Part shown: positions 24,741 through 33,488 of the stretch, in pieces
Layout: the number at the start of each line of letters is the position of its first letter
Numbering within the stretch: position 1 is the stretch's first letter
DNA from: Clostridia bacterium
GTDB taxonomy: Bacteria; Bacillota; Clostridia; Christensenellales; Borkfalkiaceae
DNA length: 39,314 nt
Direction of reading: 5' to 3'
Assembly (NCBI GenBank): GCA_017886895.1
Contig: JAGHJD010000036.1
Span: forward strand, 1 to 39,314
Position numbers and translations under genes: made by a program
The notes under the pieces: generated by a model
Databases searched by the model: none
What the model was told of the DNA's origin: nothing
The model's input: only the letters and a program-made list of their open reading frames with translations

Positions 24741-25912
24741 GCGCGGAGACTTTGCGGGCGGGGCGGCGCGTCTATCTCGACCACGCCGCCACGACGCCCG
24801 TCGAGGCGCGGGTGCTCGCGGCGATGCTCCCGTATTTTTCGGAGAAGTTCGGCAATCCCAACTCGCCGCACGCGTTCGGGCGGGAGGCGGTCACTGCCGT
24901 GGACGACGCGCGCGATACCGTCGCCGCGTGCATCGGCGCAAAGGCGAACGAGGTGTATTTTACCTCGGGCGGCACCGAGGCGGATAACTGGGCACTCGCG
25001 GGCATAATGCGCGCAAACGCCGAACGCGGCAGGCATTTCATTGTCTCCGCCGTCGAGCATCACGCTGTGCTGGAGGCGGCGCGGGCGCTGTGCAAAGAGG
25101 GGTTCGCCTGCTCCGTCGCGCCCGTGGACGGGGCAGGCAGGGTCGACGTCGCCGCGCTGAAGGGGCTGCTGCGCCCCGATACCGTGCTCGTCTGCCTGAT
25201 GGCGGCGAACAACGAGGTCGGCACGGTGCAGCCGCTTGCCGAGGTCTCCGCGCTCTGCCGTGAGCGCGGCATCCTGCTCTTTTCGGATGCGGTGCAGGCG
25301 GCGGGAACTCTGCCCGTAAACGTAAATTCGCCGCGCGTCGACCTCCTGTCCCTCTCCTCGCACAAGCTGTACGGGCCGAAGGGCGCGGGCGCGCTGTACG
25401 TGCGCTCGGGCGTGAAGATCGCGCCGCTCCTCTTGGGCGGGCGGCAGGAGCGCGGAAGAAGGGGCGGCACCGTCAACGTGCCCGCCTGCGTCGGCTTTGC
25501 CGGGGCGCTGCGGCTGTGCGCCGCGGAGCGGGAGCAGGAGCATGCGCGCCTTTTCGCGCTGCGCGAACGGTTCGCGCGGCAGGTTTTGGCGGGCACGGAC
25601 GCCCTGCGCAACGGCGATGCAAAGCATTCGCTGCCGGGCGTCGTCAGCTTTACCTTTGACGGCACGGACGGCGAGGCGGTGCTGTACGCGCTCGATCTGG
25701 CGGGCGTCGCCGCGTCGGGCGGGGCGGCGTGCTCCTCGGGCGCGCCCGAGCCGTCGCACGTGCTGCTCGCGATGGGCAGGAGCGAGGCGCAGGCGCGCGC
25801 GTCCGTGCGGTTCTCCTTCGGCAGGGAGAACACCGAAGAGGACGCGGACTTTGTCGCAGAGACGGTCATACAGACGATACAAAAACTGCGCGCGCGGCGC
25901 GCGGAGGGGTAA
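24737..25912 (+). CDS. Cysteine desulfurase (IscS/NifS family)
   Basis: 391 residues. A PLP enzyme that takes sulfur from cysteine for Fe-S clusters and tRNA thiolation. It has YLDHAATTP at the start, Lys210 in SHKLYGPKG as the PLP lysine, and Cys332 in GGAACSSGAPEPSHVL as the persulfide-carrying cysteine. The start is GTG at 24737, overlapping the regulator stop (GTGA) with GGAGG upstream. Regulator plus desulfurase is the usual sulfur/Fe-S control pair; no scaffold gene follows. Confidence 0.95.
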   Translation: MSAETLRAGRRVYLDHAATTPVEARVLAAMLPYFSEKFGNPNSPHAFGREAVTAVDDARDTVAACIGAKANEVYFTSGGTEADNWALAGIMRANAERGRHFIVSAVEHHAVLEAARALCKEGFACSVAPVDGAGRVDVAALKGLLRPDTVLVCLMAANNEVGTVQPLAEVSALCRERGILLFSDAVQAAGTLPVNVNSPRVDLLSLSSHKLYGPKGAGALYVRSGVKIAPLLLGGRQERGRRGGTVNVPACVGFAGALRLCAAEREQEHARLFALRERFARQVLAGTDALRNGDAKHSLPGVVSFTFDGTDGEAVLYALDLAGVAASGGAACSSGAPEPSHVLLAMGRSEAQARASVRFSFGRENTEEDADFVAETVIQTIQKLRARRAEG

Positions 25913-25915
25913 GCG

Positions 25916-26401
25916 ATGCGGAAACATGAGCGCGAAGTGTGCGGCGACGCCGCTATATTGGAGATCCTGCTGCGCTGCCCGTACCTCACCCTTGCGATCG
26001 CGCGGGAGGGCGCGCCCTACTGCGTGCCCCTCAATTTCGGCGCGGAACTTAGTGAGGACGGCCCCGTCGTGTACTTCCACTGCGCGAACGAGGGGACAAA
26101 GCTCGACCTGCTCGCGGCGGGCGGCGAAGTGTCGTTTTGCGCAGCGAATATGCTGCGCGTGTTCAACAAGGGCGTCGCCCCCTGCGGGTATACGACGGAC
26201 TACGAGAGCGTGTGCGGAGAGGGCGTCGCGCGTGTGCTCACACAAGAAAAAGAGCGCCTGCACGGGCTGAACGTGCTCATGCGCCACTATACGGGCGGGG
26301 AATTTGCGAAAGACGCCTTTTCCGAACGAGCCCTCGCGCTGACGGCGGTCGTTGCGATCGGGGTGTCGCACTGGACGGGCAAACGCCTCGTGCGGGAATG
26401 A
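25916..26401 (+). CDS. Pyridoxamine 5'-phosphate oxidase-like (NimA-type) flavoprotein
   Basis: 161 residues. It resembles the small PNPOx-like split-barrel flavoproteins that include nitroimidazole-resistance NimA. Seen are LTLAIAREGAPYCVPLNFG, VYFHCANEGTKLDLL and a C-terminal ALTAVVAIGVSHWTGK. It starts three bases after the desulfurase gene, so it is likely in the same operon. The substrate is unknown; a flavin- or heme-dependent reductase role is inference. Confidence 0.85.
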   Translation: MRKHEREVCGDAAILEILLRCPYLTLAIAREGAPYCVPLNFGAELSEDGPVVYFHCANEGTKLDLLAAGGEVSFCAANMLRVFNKGVAPCGYTTDYESVCGEGVARVLTQEKERLHGLNVLMRHYTGGEFAKDAFSERALALTAVVAIGVSHWTGKRLVRE

Positions 26402-26425
26402 GGAAAAAGTTTTTCGCAGAAGAGA

Positions 26426-26467
26426 GACGGGGGAGACGGCATAGCCGTCTCCCCCGTCGGATTTTTT
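26426..26467 (+). terminator. Terminator between the desulfurase operon and rsmA
   Basis: A perfect 15-bp stem (26426-26440 with 26444-26458), ATA loop, then GGATTTTTT on the plus strand. It separates convergent genes. Confidence 0.9.
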
Positions 26468-26474
26468 AGGGCGC

Positions 26475-27308
26475 TTATCCCTTACACTGCTCGCTCAGCA
26501 CGTCCGCGAGGCGGGCGAGGCGCGCGGGGGAGAGCGTCTCCCCGCGCGCGTTCTCGGGCACGTCTGCCGCGGCGAGCGCCGCCTTCGCCTCTTCGCGCGG
26601 AAGGGCAAAGGCGGTCATCAGGTTGTTTTCCAGCGTCTTGCGGCGGGAGAGGAAGGCGGCGCGCACCGTGCGCCTGTACATGCCCGCGTCCTGTACGGGG
26701 ATGCGGCTTTCCTCGAAGGTCAGCTTCACCACCGCGCTGTCCACGTTCGGCACGGGGTAAAACATGCGGCGCGGCACATGCCGCACGATCTCGGCGCGCG
26801 CCCGCAGGGCGATGGCGGCGGTCACGGCGCCGTATTCGGGGGTGTCGGCTGTGGCGCAGAAGCGCTTTGCCACGTCGTCCTGCACCATCACGACGAGCGC
26901 CTTCGCCTTTTTCGCGCCCTCGATGAACTTCATGACAAGGGGCGTGGTGATGTAGTAGGGCAGGTTCGCCGCCACCGTATAGGGCGGGAGCGGCTCTTCA
27001 AGCGTCGCAAGGTCGACGCGCAGAAAGTCGCCGAACACGAGGCGCACGTTGGGGCAGTCTTGCAGCGTCTCCGCGAGCACGGGCTTTAATTTTTCGTCGA
27101 TCTCGTAGGCGAGCACCTCTTTCGCCCGCGCCGCCAGCGCGCGCGTGAGCGTGCCCGCGCCCGCACCGATCTCCAGAGCGGTCCCGCCCGCGACGCCCGC
27201 GTCCTCTGCGATGGCGGCGAGCAGGTTCTCGTCCGTGATGAAGTTCTGCCCGAACTTTTTTTTGAAGAAGAACCCGTTCTTCTGTAAAATTTGCCGCACG
27301 GTTTCCAT
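26475..27308 (-). CDS. rsmA: 16S rRNA dimethyladenosine transferase
   Basis: 277 residues. RsmA (KsgA) dimethylates A1518 and A1519 of 16S rRNA. Motifs: KKKFGQNFITDENLL, SAM-binding EIGAGAGTLT, the catalytic NLPYYITTP and the C-terminal FLSRRKTLENNL. In Firmicutes it usually follows rnmV after tatD; here rnmV is absent and a radical SAM gene stands upstream. Confidence 0.96.
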   Translation of the reverse strand: METVRQILQKNGFFFKKKFGQNFITDENLLAAIAEDAGVAGGTALEIGAGAGTLTRALAARAKEVLAYEIDEKLKPVLAETLQDCPNVRLVFGDFLRVDLATLEEPLPPYTVAANLPYYITTPLVMKFIEGAKKAKALVVMVQDDVAKRFCATADTPEYGAVTAAIALRARAEIVRHVPRRMFYPVPNVDSAVVKLTFEESRIPVQDAGMYRRTVRAAFLSRRKTLENNLMTAFALPREEAKAALAAADVPENARGETLSPARLARLADVLSEQCKG

Positions 27309-27417
27309 GTTTTTCTGTCCCTTTTTGCGGATAGCCGCACAAAACGGCGCGCAAACTGTTGTTGTGCCCGCGCCCCCGCGCGGGCGGAGCGGGCGAAAGC
27401 CCGCACCAAAGAGGAGG

Positions 27418-27446
27418 GCGGCGGCGCGCGTTTCGCGCGCCGCCGC
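27418..27446 (-). terminator. GC-rich hairpin after the radical SAM gene
   Basis: A 13-bp stem GCGGCGGCGCGCG with TTT loop and its complement, 14 bp past the stop. It has no T-run, so termination may be incomplete and allow read-through into rsmA. Confidence 0.55.
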
Positions 27447-27459
27447 TTGCCCGTTTCCC

Positions 27460-28062
27460 TCAGCCGATATACGGGCGCACTTTCAGCGTCACGCCGCACT
27501 GCTTTGCGATTTCGCGGCAGGCGGCGAGCTTCTCTTCGCCGATGATGTCCACGACGGAGAACCACGTCTCGATCCCCCGCCGCGCGCAGGCGGCGGCAAA
27601 CTCCTGCAATCCCGCGAACGCCGCCTCGCCGAAGGCGGGCTTGCACAGCGCGGCGTAGTCCTTCGCCGTCGCCTCGTTCAGGCTCACGTTTATTTTGTCG
27701 ATCCTGCCCGCAAGTTCGCCCGAAACGTCGCGCTTGCAGATCATGTTTGCTTGTCCGTTCGTGTTCAGGCGGGTCACCGCGCCCCGCGCTTTGAGCGCCG
27801 CCGCGATTTCGAGCATGGTTTCGAGGCGCAGAGTCGGCTCTCCGAACCCGCAGAACACATACTCCTTATAGCGCGCGATGTCCGCGGGGATGCGCGAGAG
27901 CACCTCCTCTGCGGAGGGCTCGCGCGAAAGCCACAGCTTGTGCCCGAAGTAGTCCGCCTCTTCGTTGCGCACGCAGAAGGTGCAGGCGTTCGTGCAGCGG
28001 CTCGTCAGGTTGATATACAGGTTATCGCCGATCTCGTAAGTGAAATTTTCGTACCGTTCCAT
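27460..28062 (-). CDS. TatD-associated radical SAM protein
   Basis: 200 residues. The radical SAM cluster motif CTNACTFC (Cys23, Cys27, Cys30) follows YINLTSRC. FCGFGEPTLR is the SAM-contacting GGEP-like motif and TRLNTNGQ the next conserved strand. It matches the short radical SAM proteins encoded next to tatD. It starts four bases past the tatD stop, so it is in the same operon. The reaction it performs is unknown. Confidence 0.9.
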   Translation of the reverse strand: MERYENFTYEIGDNLYINLTSRCTNACTFCVRNEEADYFGHKLWLSREPSAEEVLSRIPADIARYKEYVFCGFGEPTLRLETMLEIAAALKARGAVTRLNTNGQANMICKRDVSGELAGRIDKINVSLNEATAKDYAALCKPAFGEAAFAGLQEFAAACARRGIETWFSVVDIIGEEKLAACREIAKQCGVTLKVRPYIG

Positions 28063-28066
28063 AGGT

Positions 28067-28849
28067 TCAGCCTTCGTTGTTGAGTTTGAAAAAGAGGGTG
28101 TGCGCGTTCTCGCGGATGCGCACGGCGAGCAGTTCTTCGTCCTGCCCGCGCAGCAGGGCGAGCGTTTTGTAGACGAGCGGCACGTTCGCGGGCGTGTTCT
28201 GCGTGCCGCGCAGCGGTTCGGGCGCGAGGTAGGGCGAGTCCGTCTCGGCGAGCAGCCGGTCGTCGGGCACGATCTTTGCCGCCTCCTGTTGCTTGCGCGC
28301 GTTTTTAAAGGTGACGGGTCCCGCGAAGGAGAGGTACAGCCCCAGGCGCAGACAGTCGAGCGCCGTCTCCGCACTGCCCGAAAAGCAGTGCATCACCCCG
28401 CCGTGCGTCAGTTTCGCGCGGTTGTCTTTCAGGATGCGCAGCGTGTCCTCGGTCGCGTCGCGCATGTGGATGCAGAAGGGCAGCCCGAGCGCGTCCGCAA
28501 GCTCGAGCTGCGCGGCGAAAGCGCGTTTCTGCGCCCCCTCGTCATAGCCCGCGTAGTGGTAGTCCAGCCCGATCTCGCCCACGGCGACGCCCTTGGGCGC
28601 AGCGAGAAGCGCCGCAAGGCGGTCCAGGTCCCCGTCCGTCATCTTTGCGCAGTCGGAGGGGTGGAACCCCGCCGCGAAGTACAGCAGTTTGAATTTTTCC
28701 GCCATGGCGGCGGCGAGCGCCGAGGAGGGGAAGTCCCACCCGACGGAGATCACCTTCTCCACGCCCGCAGCCCTTACGGCGTGCAGGAGCGCGGCGACGT
28801 CCCCGTACCTGTCCTCATAGTTGAGGTGCGCATGCGTATCGATGTACAT
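28067..28849 (-). CDS. tatD: TatD-family metal-dependent hydrolase
   Basis: 260 residues, the normal length. TatD enzymes are TIM-barrel deoxyribonucleases/hydrolases. Metal ligands are visible in DTHAHLNYED, GEIGLDYHY, CIHMRDA, HCFSG and TETDSPYLAPEP-type motifs (here LAETDSPYLAPEP). The start codon is the first ATG in frame after the upstream terminator. Its relation to metG (further upstream on the same strand) is the conserved Firmicute order, but a scar and repeat block now separate them. Confidence 0.95.
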   Translation of the reverse strand: MYIDTHAHLNYEDRYGDVAALLHAVRAAGVEKVISVGWDFPSSALAAAMAEKFKLLYFAAGFHPSDCAKMTDGDLDRLAALLAAPKGVAVGEIGLDYHYAGYDEGAQKRAFAAQLELADALGLPFCIHMRDATEDTLRILKDNRAKLTHGGVMHCFSGSAETALDCLRLGLYLSFAGPVTFKNARKQQEAAKIVPDDRLLAETDSPYLAPEPLRGTQNTPANVPLVYKTLALLRGQDEELLAVRIRENAHTLFFKLNNEG

Positions 28850-28887
28850 AGCGCGCCTATTGTACCCCTTTTTTCGGTATTCGTCAA

Positions 28888-28921
28888 CAAAAATCCGCCC
28901 CGCGGCACAGCCGCGGGGCGG
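28888..28921 (-). terminator. Terminator upstream of tatD (for the scar gene)
   Basis: A perfect 12-bp stem CCGCCCCGCGGC, loop, complement; a T5 run follows on the minus strand. It would end transcripts from the sigma/propeller scar before tatD. Confidence 0.85.
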
Positions 28922-29033
28922 GGAGAGGTGCGTTTTGCCGTACGGCAGGGCGGGCGCGCCCTGCGCGGGCAGGGGAAGGCGTTTTTGCGGGCGGGGGAAG
29001 GATTTTCCGCGGGCGGGCGCCTGCCGCGGCGCT

Positions 29034-29254
29034 TTACGGCGCGGCGGTATAGAGCCCGTCCCCGCCGCTTGTGAGGATATACAGCCTGCCGCCGATATAC
29101 GCCGCGCGGGTGCGGTCGTAGTCGCAGCCGTCTCGCCCGTGTAGGAGTGCGCAAAGCGAACGAGTGCGTCGCTGTACGCCCCGACCAGCCGTTCGAGCGC
29201 CGTACCGTCGCCCGCAAGCCAGGCGCGGTAGAGCTCTGCTCCGCTATCGTACAT
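29034..29254 (-). pseudogene. Scar: sigma-factor N-terminus joined out of frame to a beta-propeller C-terminus
   Basis: From 29254 an intact start (MYDSGAELYRAWLAGDGTAL, then ERLVGAYSDALVRFAHSYTG) reads like region 2 of a sigma-70/ECF factor for about 40 codons. The frame then loses sense. In another frame the next bases encode YDRTRAAYIGGRLYILTSGG and end GLYTAAP-stop at 29034, typical of the last blade of a beta-propeller protein. A terminator follows at the proper distance. I infer a deletion that removed the rest of the sigma gene, anything between, and most of a propeller gene. Confidence 0.6.
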
Positions 29255-29477
29255 GGTTCTATCCTCTTTCTCGCGCGGGACCGTCCCCGCTCGGTCCTCT
29301 CACCCGTTAAACGTGCGAACGGGCAAAATTACTCACCAAAACACAAAAAATTTTTGAAAAAAACGGCGGACGGAACAGATTCCGCCCGCTGTACCGCTGT
29401 TTTTTTAGTTTTGCAGGTTTAAAAAGGAAGTGCACGCGATTTCTACAATTTCTTGCAAAAGCAAAAATCACACTTTT

Positions 29478-29583
29478 TCGTCGGAGCAGTCGGCTGCACT
29501 CTCGCTTTGCCCTTCGGGCAAAACTCGCATGCGCGCTCCGCTCCTCCTCTTCCCAAAAATCTCACTTCGTTGCGATTTTCGGG
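29478..29583 (-). repeat. Structured repeat module M2, copy c
   Basis: Minus-strand copy: CCCGAAAATC/GATTTTTGGG stem, then GTTTTGCCC pairing with GGGCAAAGC (one wobble), ending GCTCCGACGA. Flanked by further hairpin linkers of the block that runs from about 29424 to 30071. Confidence 0.78.
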
Positions 29584-29601
29584 AGCCCTGTTCGTGCCCC
29601 T

Positions 29602-29954
29602 TGCGCTTTATGGAAAGCGTGACGGAAGAGGGTGAATTTGCGGCATTTCAATAATCCAACTGCGCGTGGCAAAATGACACTTTTGCCTAAGCGCCCCCAA
29701 TTTGCCGTAAACTTACGGTTTTTATGAAAAGGGGTGAATGTGCGCGATTTCTACAATCCCTTGCAAAAGCAAAAATCACACTTTTTGCTTTTGCCCCCTG
29801 CGCTTTATGGAAAGCGTGAAGGAAGAGGGTGAATTTGCGGCATTTCAATAATTCAACTGCGCGTGGCAAAATGACACTTTTGCCTAAGCGCCCCCAATTT
29901 GCCGTAAACTTACGGCTTTTAGGAAAAGGGGTGAATGTGCGCGATTTCTATAAT
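29602..29954. repeat. Two 156-bp direct repeats (29602-29757 and 29799-29954)
   Basis: The copies differ at only a few bases. Each contains CGCTTT/AAAGCG, GGGTGAAT tags (the complement of ATTCACCC) at both ends, a CAATAATyCAACTGCGCG segment and the hairpin GCCGTAA/TTACGGC. The second copy merges into element E5 beside metG. No coding content. Confidence 0.88.
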
Positions 29955-30071
29955 ACGTAGCCCTTAAATATCGCGCACAGAGGGGAAAACGCTGTCCCGA
30001 CCAACGAGAGGGCAGCGGTTGCCCCTTAAAATCACGGCGTTTCGCAGCACCTTTGTGCGAGAAACGCGTGA
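29928..30071 (-). repeat. Three-hairpin repeat element, copy E5, at the 3' end of metG
   Basis: Read on the minus strand: hairpin C (30061-30071 with 30032-30043) with inner GCAC-AAAG-GTGC; hairpin A (30010-30027 with 29980-29998); hairpin B TGTGCGCGAT (29970-29979) with ATCGCGCACA (29936-29945), loop AGGGCTACGTATTATAGAA; final tag ATTCACCC. It starts five bases after the metG stop, in metG orientation. Confidence 0.87.
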
Positions 30072-30076
30072 ACTTT

Positions 30077-32041
30077 TTAATAGATCCCGCTCCCGCTCGG
30101 CATCGCCTTTTCGGGGGTGAGGAGGGCGAGGTTCCCCTCTTCGTCCTCGGCGCACAGCAGCATGCCCTCGCTGAGGATGCCGCGCAGCTTTGCGGGCTTT
30201 AAGTTCGTGATCATCACGACCTTTTTCCCCACCATCTCTTCGGGGGTGTAGAATTTCGCGATGCCGCTGACGACGGTGCGCGTCTCGTTCCCGATCTTCA
30301 CGGTGCTCTTCAAGAGCTTGTCGCTCTTTTCCACCTTTTCGCAGGCGATGACTTCCGCGACCTGCATCTTCACCTTTGCAAAGTCGTCGATGGAAATCTC
30401 TGCGGGGTATTCCGTTTCCTGTTTTCCGGCGGCGGGTTTCTGCGCGGCGGGCTGTTTCGGCTCTGTTTCTGCGTGCAGCGCCGCGTACGCCGCCTCGACG
30501 TCCTTGTACGCCCTGCGCTCGAAGAGGTGCGTCTCCGCGTCGGAGACCGCCGTGCCGTTTGCAAGCAGCCCGAACGCGTTCAGTTTTTCGTAGCCGCGCG
30601 GCACCGTATTGAAGAGCGCGAACACCTTCTCCGCCGTCTCGGGCAGGAAGGGGGAGAGCAGCTCCGTCGCGATGAGGATGCCTTCGGCGAGGTTGTACAG
30701 CACGGTGGAGAGCCTGTCCTTCTTGCTCTCCTCCCGCGCGAGGATCCACGGCGCGGTCTCGTCGATATACTTGTTGAGGCGGCGCAGGAAGGAGAAGATC
30801 TCGCCCAGCGCGTCCGCAATGCGGAACTCGTCCGTCTTCGCCGCGACCCTGTCGCGCAGCGTCTCCGCCATGGCTTTGACTTCCGCATCCACGGGTTCCG
30901 CCGCGCCCTTGTCGGCGAGCACGCCGCCGAAGTATTTGCGCGCCATCGCCGCCGTGCGGGAGACGAGGTTGCCGTAGGTGTTGGCAAGGTCGGCGTTCAC
31001 GCGGTCGCAAATGAGCTCCCAGGTGATGTTCCCGTCCCCTTCGAAGGGCATGTCGTTCAGCACAAAGTAGCGCACCGCGTCCACGCCGAAGATCTTGACC
31101 AGCTCGTCCGCGTAGATCACGTTCCCGCGCGATTTGCTCATCTTGTCGCCGCCCATCAAGAGCCACGGGTGCCCGAACACCCGCTTGGGCAGGGGCAGCC
31201 CCAGCGCCATCAGGAAGATGGGCCAGTAGATGGTGTGAAAGCGGATGATGTCCTTGCCGATGACGTGCACGTCCGCGGGCCAATAGGTCTTAAACAGTTC
31301 GTCGTGGCTGCCGTCGGCGTCGTACCCCAGCCCCGTGATATAGTTGGTCAGCGCGTCCAGCCACACGTAGACGACGTGTTTGGGGTCGAAGTCCACGGGG
31401 ATCCCCCATTTGAAGGAGGTGCGCGAGACGCACAGGTCCTGCAGCCCCGGCTTTAAGAAGTTGTTGACCATCTCGTTTTTGCGCGAGACGGGCGCGATGA
31501 ATTCGGGGTGTTCGTCATAGTATTGCAGGAGGCGGTTCGCATATTTGCTCATGCGGAAGAAGTACGCCTCCTCCTTGGCGGGCTTTACCTCCCTGCCGCA
31601 GTCGGGGCACTTGCCGTCCACGAGCTGCGAGGGCGTCCAGAAGGATTCGCAGGGCGTGCAGTACATGCCCTCGTAGGTGCTCTTGTAGATGTCGCCCTGC
31701 TCGTACAGTTTTCTGAAGATCTTCTGCACCTGCTTTTCGTGGTATCCGTCCGTCGTGCGGATGAACTTGTCGTAGGAGATGTTCATCAGGTCCCAGATCT
31801 CCTTGATCTGCTCCGCCACGCCGTCCACGAACTGCTGCGGCGAGACGCCCGCGGCTGCCGCCTTCTCCTCGATCTTCTGCCCGTGCTCGTCCGTGCCCGT
31901 CTGAAAGCGCACGTCAAAGCCCTGCATGCGCTTGAAGCGCGCGATCGCGTCGGTCAGCACGATCTCGTAGGTGTTGCCGATATGCGGTTTGCCCGAAGTG
32001 TAGGTGATCGCCGTCGTGATATAATAAGGTTTTTTGCTCAT
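30077..32041 (-). CDS. metG: Methionyl-tRNA synthetase with C-terminal tRNA-binding domain
   Basis: 654 residues. It charges initiator and elongator tRNA with methionine. HIGN is at the start of the Rossmann fold (GKPHIGNTYEI), zinc-knuckle cysteines at CTPC and CPDC, and KMSKS within GGDKMSKSRGN. An anticodon-binding helix domain follows, then a Pro/Ala-rich linker and an appended OB-fold tRNA-binding domain (FAKVKMQVAEVIACEKVEKS). The ATG at 32041 is the first after the promoter. Confidence 0.97.
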   Translation of the reverse strand: MSKKPYYITTAITYTSGKPHIGNTYEIVLTDAIARFKRMQGFDVRFQTGTDEHGQKIEEKAAAAGVSPQQFVDGVAEQIKEIWDLMNISYDKFIRTTDGYHEKQVQKIFRKLYEQGDIYKSTYEGMYCTPCESFWTPSQLVDGKCPDCGREVKPAKEEAYFFRMSKYANRLLQYYDEHPEFIAPVSRKNEMVNNFLKPGLQDLCVSRTSFKWGIPVDFDPKHVVYVWLDALTNYITGLGYDADGSHDELFKTYWPADVHVIGKDIIRFHTIYWPIFLMALGLPLPKRVFGHPWLLMGGDKMSKSRGNVIYADELVKIFGVDAVRYFVLNDMPFEGDGNITWELICDRVNADLANTYGNLVSRTAAMARKYFGGVLADKGAAEPVDAEVKAMAETLRDRVAAKTDEFRIADALGEIFSFLRRLNKYIDETAPWILAREESKKDRLSTVLYNLAEGILIATELLSPFLPETAEKVFALFNTVPRGYEKLNAFGLLANGTAVSDAETHLFERRAYKDVEAAYAALHAETEPKQPAAQKPAAGKQETEYPAEISIDDFAKVKMQVAEVIACEKVEKSDKLLKSTVKIGNETRTVVSGIAKFYTPEEMVGKKVVMITNLKPAKLRGILSEGMLLCAEDEEGNLALLTPEKAMPSGSGIY

Positions 32042-32092
32042 ATGCCGCCCTCTCCGCGCCCTTTTGCGCAGAATTTCGGAATTTTCCCGTCT

Positions 32093-32121
32093 ATTATACC
32101 GCATTTTGCGGGCAAAGTAAA
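32093..32121 (-). promoter_or_regulatory. Promoter of metG
   Basis: Minus strand -35 TTTACT (32116-32121), 17-bp spacer, -10 TATAAT (32093-32098). I see no T-box specifier structure in the 50-base leader. Confidence 0.75.
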
Positions 32122-32214
32122 CAGAATTTACCGCCGCGGACGGGGCATAAAACGGACAAGTCCGCGCATAGGGTAGGGAGGGCGGCAGGAGCGCCGCCCG
32201 CAAAGGAGCGGGGA

Positions 32215-32784
32215 ATGAACGTTCTGTTTACGGTCGTATTCGCGGCGTCTGCGGCGGCGCTGCTCTTTCGGGACGCCGCCGCATTCCTGCCCGCGCTGCT
32301 TGCGGGCGCGGGGAAGGCGGTCGCGCTCGGGTTACAGCTTGCGGCGGTGTGGGCGGTGTGGCTCGGCTTTCTGCGCGTGGCTGAGGACGCGGGTCTGCTC
32401 GGCGCCGTCTCGCGCGGGCTGCGCCCGCTCACGCGGCGGCTGCTGCATACCGAGAACGAGGCGGCGCTCTCGCAGGCGGCGGTCAACCTCTCGGCAAACC
32501 TCCTCGGCATGGGCGGCGCGGCGACGCCCGCGGGCGCTGCGGCGATGCGGCATCTCGGCGGGGACGGGAACGCGCGGGGCAGGGCGATGCTGTTCGTCAT
32601 CGGCTGCGCGGGCGTGCAGATCTTCCCCTCCACGGTCATCTCCCTTCGTGCGGCGGCGGGAGCCGCCGACCCGTACGACGTGTACCTGCCCATCCTGCTC
32701 GCCTCCCTCTGCGCGCTCGCGCTCGGCGTGGGGGCGGTGCTGCTCGCGTATGCGATAAAACGGAAAAAGGGGCGCGGTGCATGA
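32215..32784 (+). CDS. spmA: Spore maturation protein A
   Basis: 189 residues with about four membrane helices. It matches SpmA (nucleoside-recognition/Gate domain family) through LRPLTRRLLH, NLSANLLGMGGAATPAG and GCAGVQIFPSTVISLR. SpmA and SpmB act together in spore core dehydration. It is divergent from metG. A CATAGGGTA sequence at about 32166-32174 resembles a sporulation-sigma -10, but this is weak. Confidence 0.92.
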   Translation: MNVLFTVVFAASAAALLFRDAAAFLPALLAGAGKAVALGLQLAAVWAVWLGFLRVAEDAGLLGAVSRGLRPLTRRLLHTENEAALSQAAVNLSANLLGMGGAATPAGAAAMRHLGGDGNARGRAMLFVIGCAGVQIFPSTVISLRAAAGAADPYDVYLPILLASLCALALGVGAVLLAYAIKRKKGRGA

Positions 32785-33290
32785 TCTTCGCCGTATTCGT
32801 GCCCCTTCTCTTTCTCGCGGTGTTCCTTGCGGCGGCGGTGCGGCGGGTGAAGGTGTACGACAGCTTTGCCTCGGGCGCCGCGGGCGTGCTGCCCCTTCTG
32901 AAGTCGCTCTTTCCCTATATCGCCGCCGTGCTCGTGCTTGCCGAACTGTTCGAGGCGAGCGGGCTCTCCTCCCTGCTTGCGGAGGCGCTCTCGCCCGCCT
33001 TCGGCGCGCTCGGCATCCCGAAGGAGATCGCGCGGCTGGTGCTCATCAAGCCCTTTTCGGGCAGCGGCGCCCTGTCCGTGGTCAGCGAACTGTTCTCCGA
33101 ATACGGCGCCGACTCGTATATCGGGCGGTGCGCGAGCGTCGTCTATGCCTCGGGGGAGACGGTGTTTTACCTATCCGCCGTCTACTTTGCGGGCAGCGGG
33201 AAGAAAAAACCCGTCCTGCCCGTCGTCATCGCGCTCGTCTCCAACCTTGCGGCGATCGTGCTCGGGTGCCTCTTCTGCCGCGTTCTGTGA
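32781..33290 (+). CDS. spmB: Spore maturation protein B
   Basis: 169 residues, mostly hydrophobic. It overlaps spmA by four bases. SpmB signatures are KVYDSFASGAAGVLPLLKSLFPY, LVLIKPFSGSGALSV and YASGETVFYLSAVYF. It works with SpmA in spore maturation. Confidence 0.93.
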   Translation: MIFAVFVPLLFLAVFLAAAVRRVKVYDSFASGAAGVLPLLKSLFPYIAAVLVLAELFEASGLSSLLAEALSPAFGALGIPKEIARLVLIKPFSGSGALSVVSELFSEYGADSYIGRCASVVYASGETVFYLSAVYFAGSGKKKPVLPVVIALVSNLAAIVLGCLFCRVL

Positions 33291-33453
33291 AAATGTAAGT
33301 TTCAAACTTATCACAATATATACACAAATTTTGTGTCAGAAATCAACAAGGTTATCGATGTTTCCCGCGCGAACCTTGTAAATATGTGAATTTTCAACAA
33401 AAAACGTACAAAAATTTAATTTTCAAAATTTTCAAAAAAATTTTTTTATTTGC
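33291..33453. other. AT-rich stretch after spmB with small inverted repeats
   Basis: Contains AAGTTT/AAACTT, the palindrome-like ACACAAATTTTGTGT and ACAAGGTT pairing with AACCTTGT across about 17 bases. No T-run directly follows any of them. It could be the spmAB 3' region or a binding site upstream of the small RNA promoter. Confidence 0.4.
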
Positions 33454-33482
33454 TTTACTTTCCGTCGGAGCTTGGCTATAAT
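33454..33482 (+). promoter_or_regulatory. Promoter of a candidate small RNA
   Basis: -35 TTTACT (33454-33459), 17-bp spacer, -10 TATAAT (33477-33482); the same -35 and spacing as the metG promoter. Confidence 0.75.
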
Positions 33483-33488
33483 AAAGGC

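Noticed and set aside
24353..26371. 672-codon open frame on the minus strand across the Rrf2, desulfurase and PNPOx genes
   Set aside because: Antisense to three well-supported genes; Arg/His-rich translation with no family resemblance.
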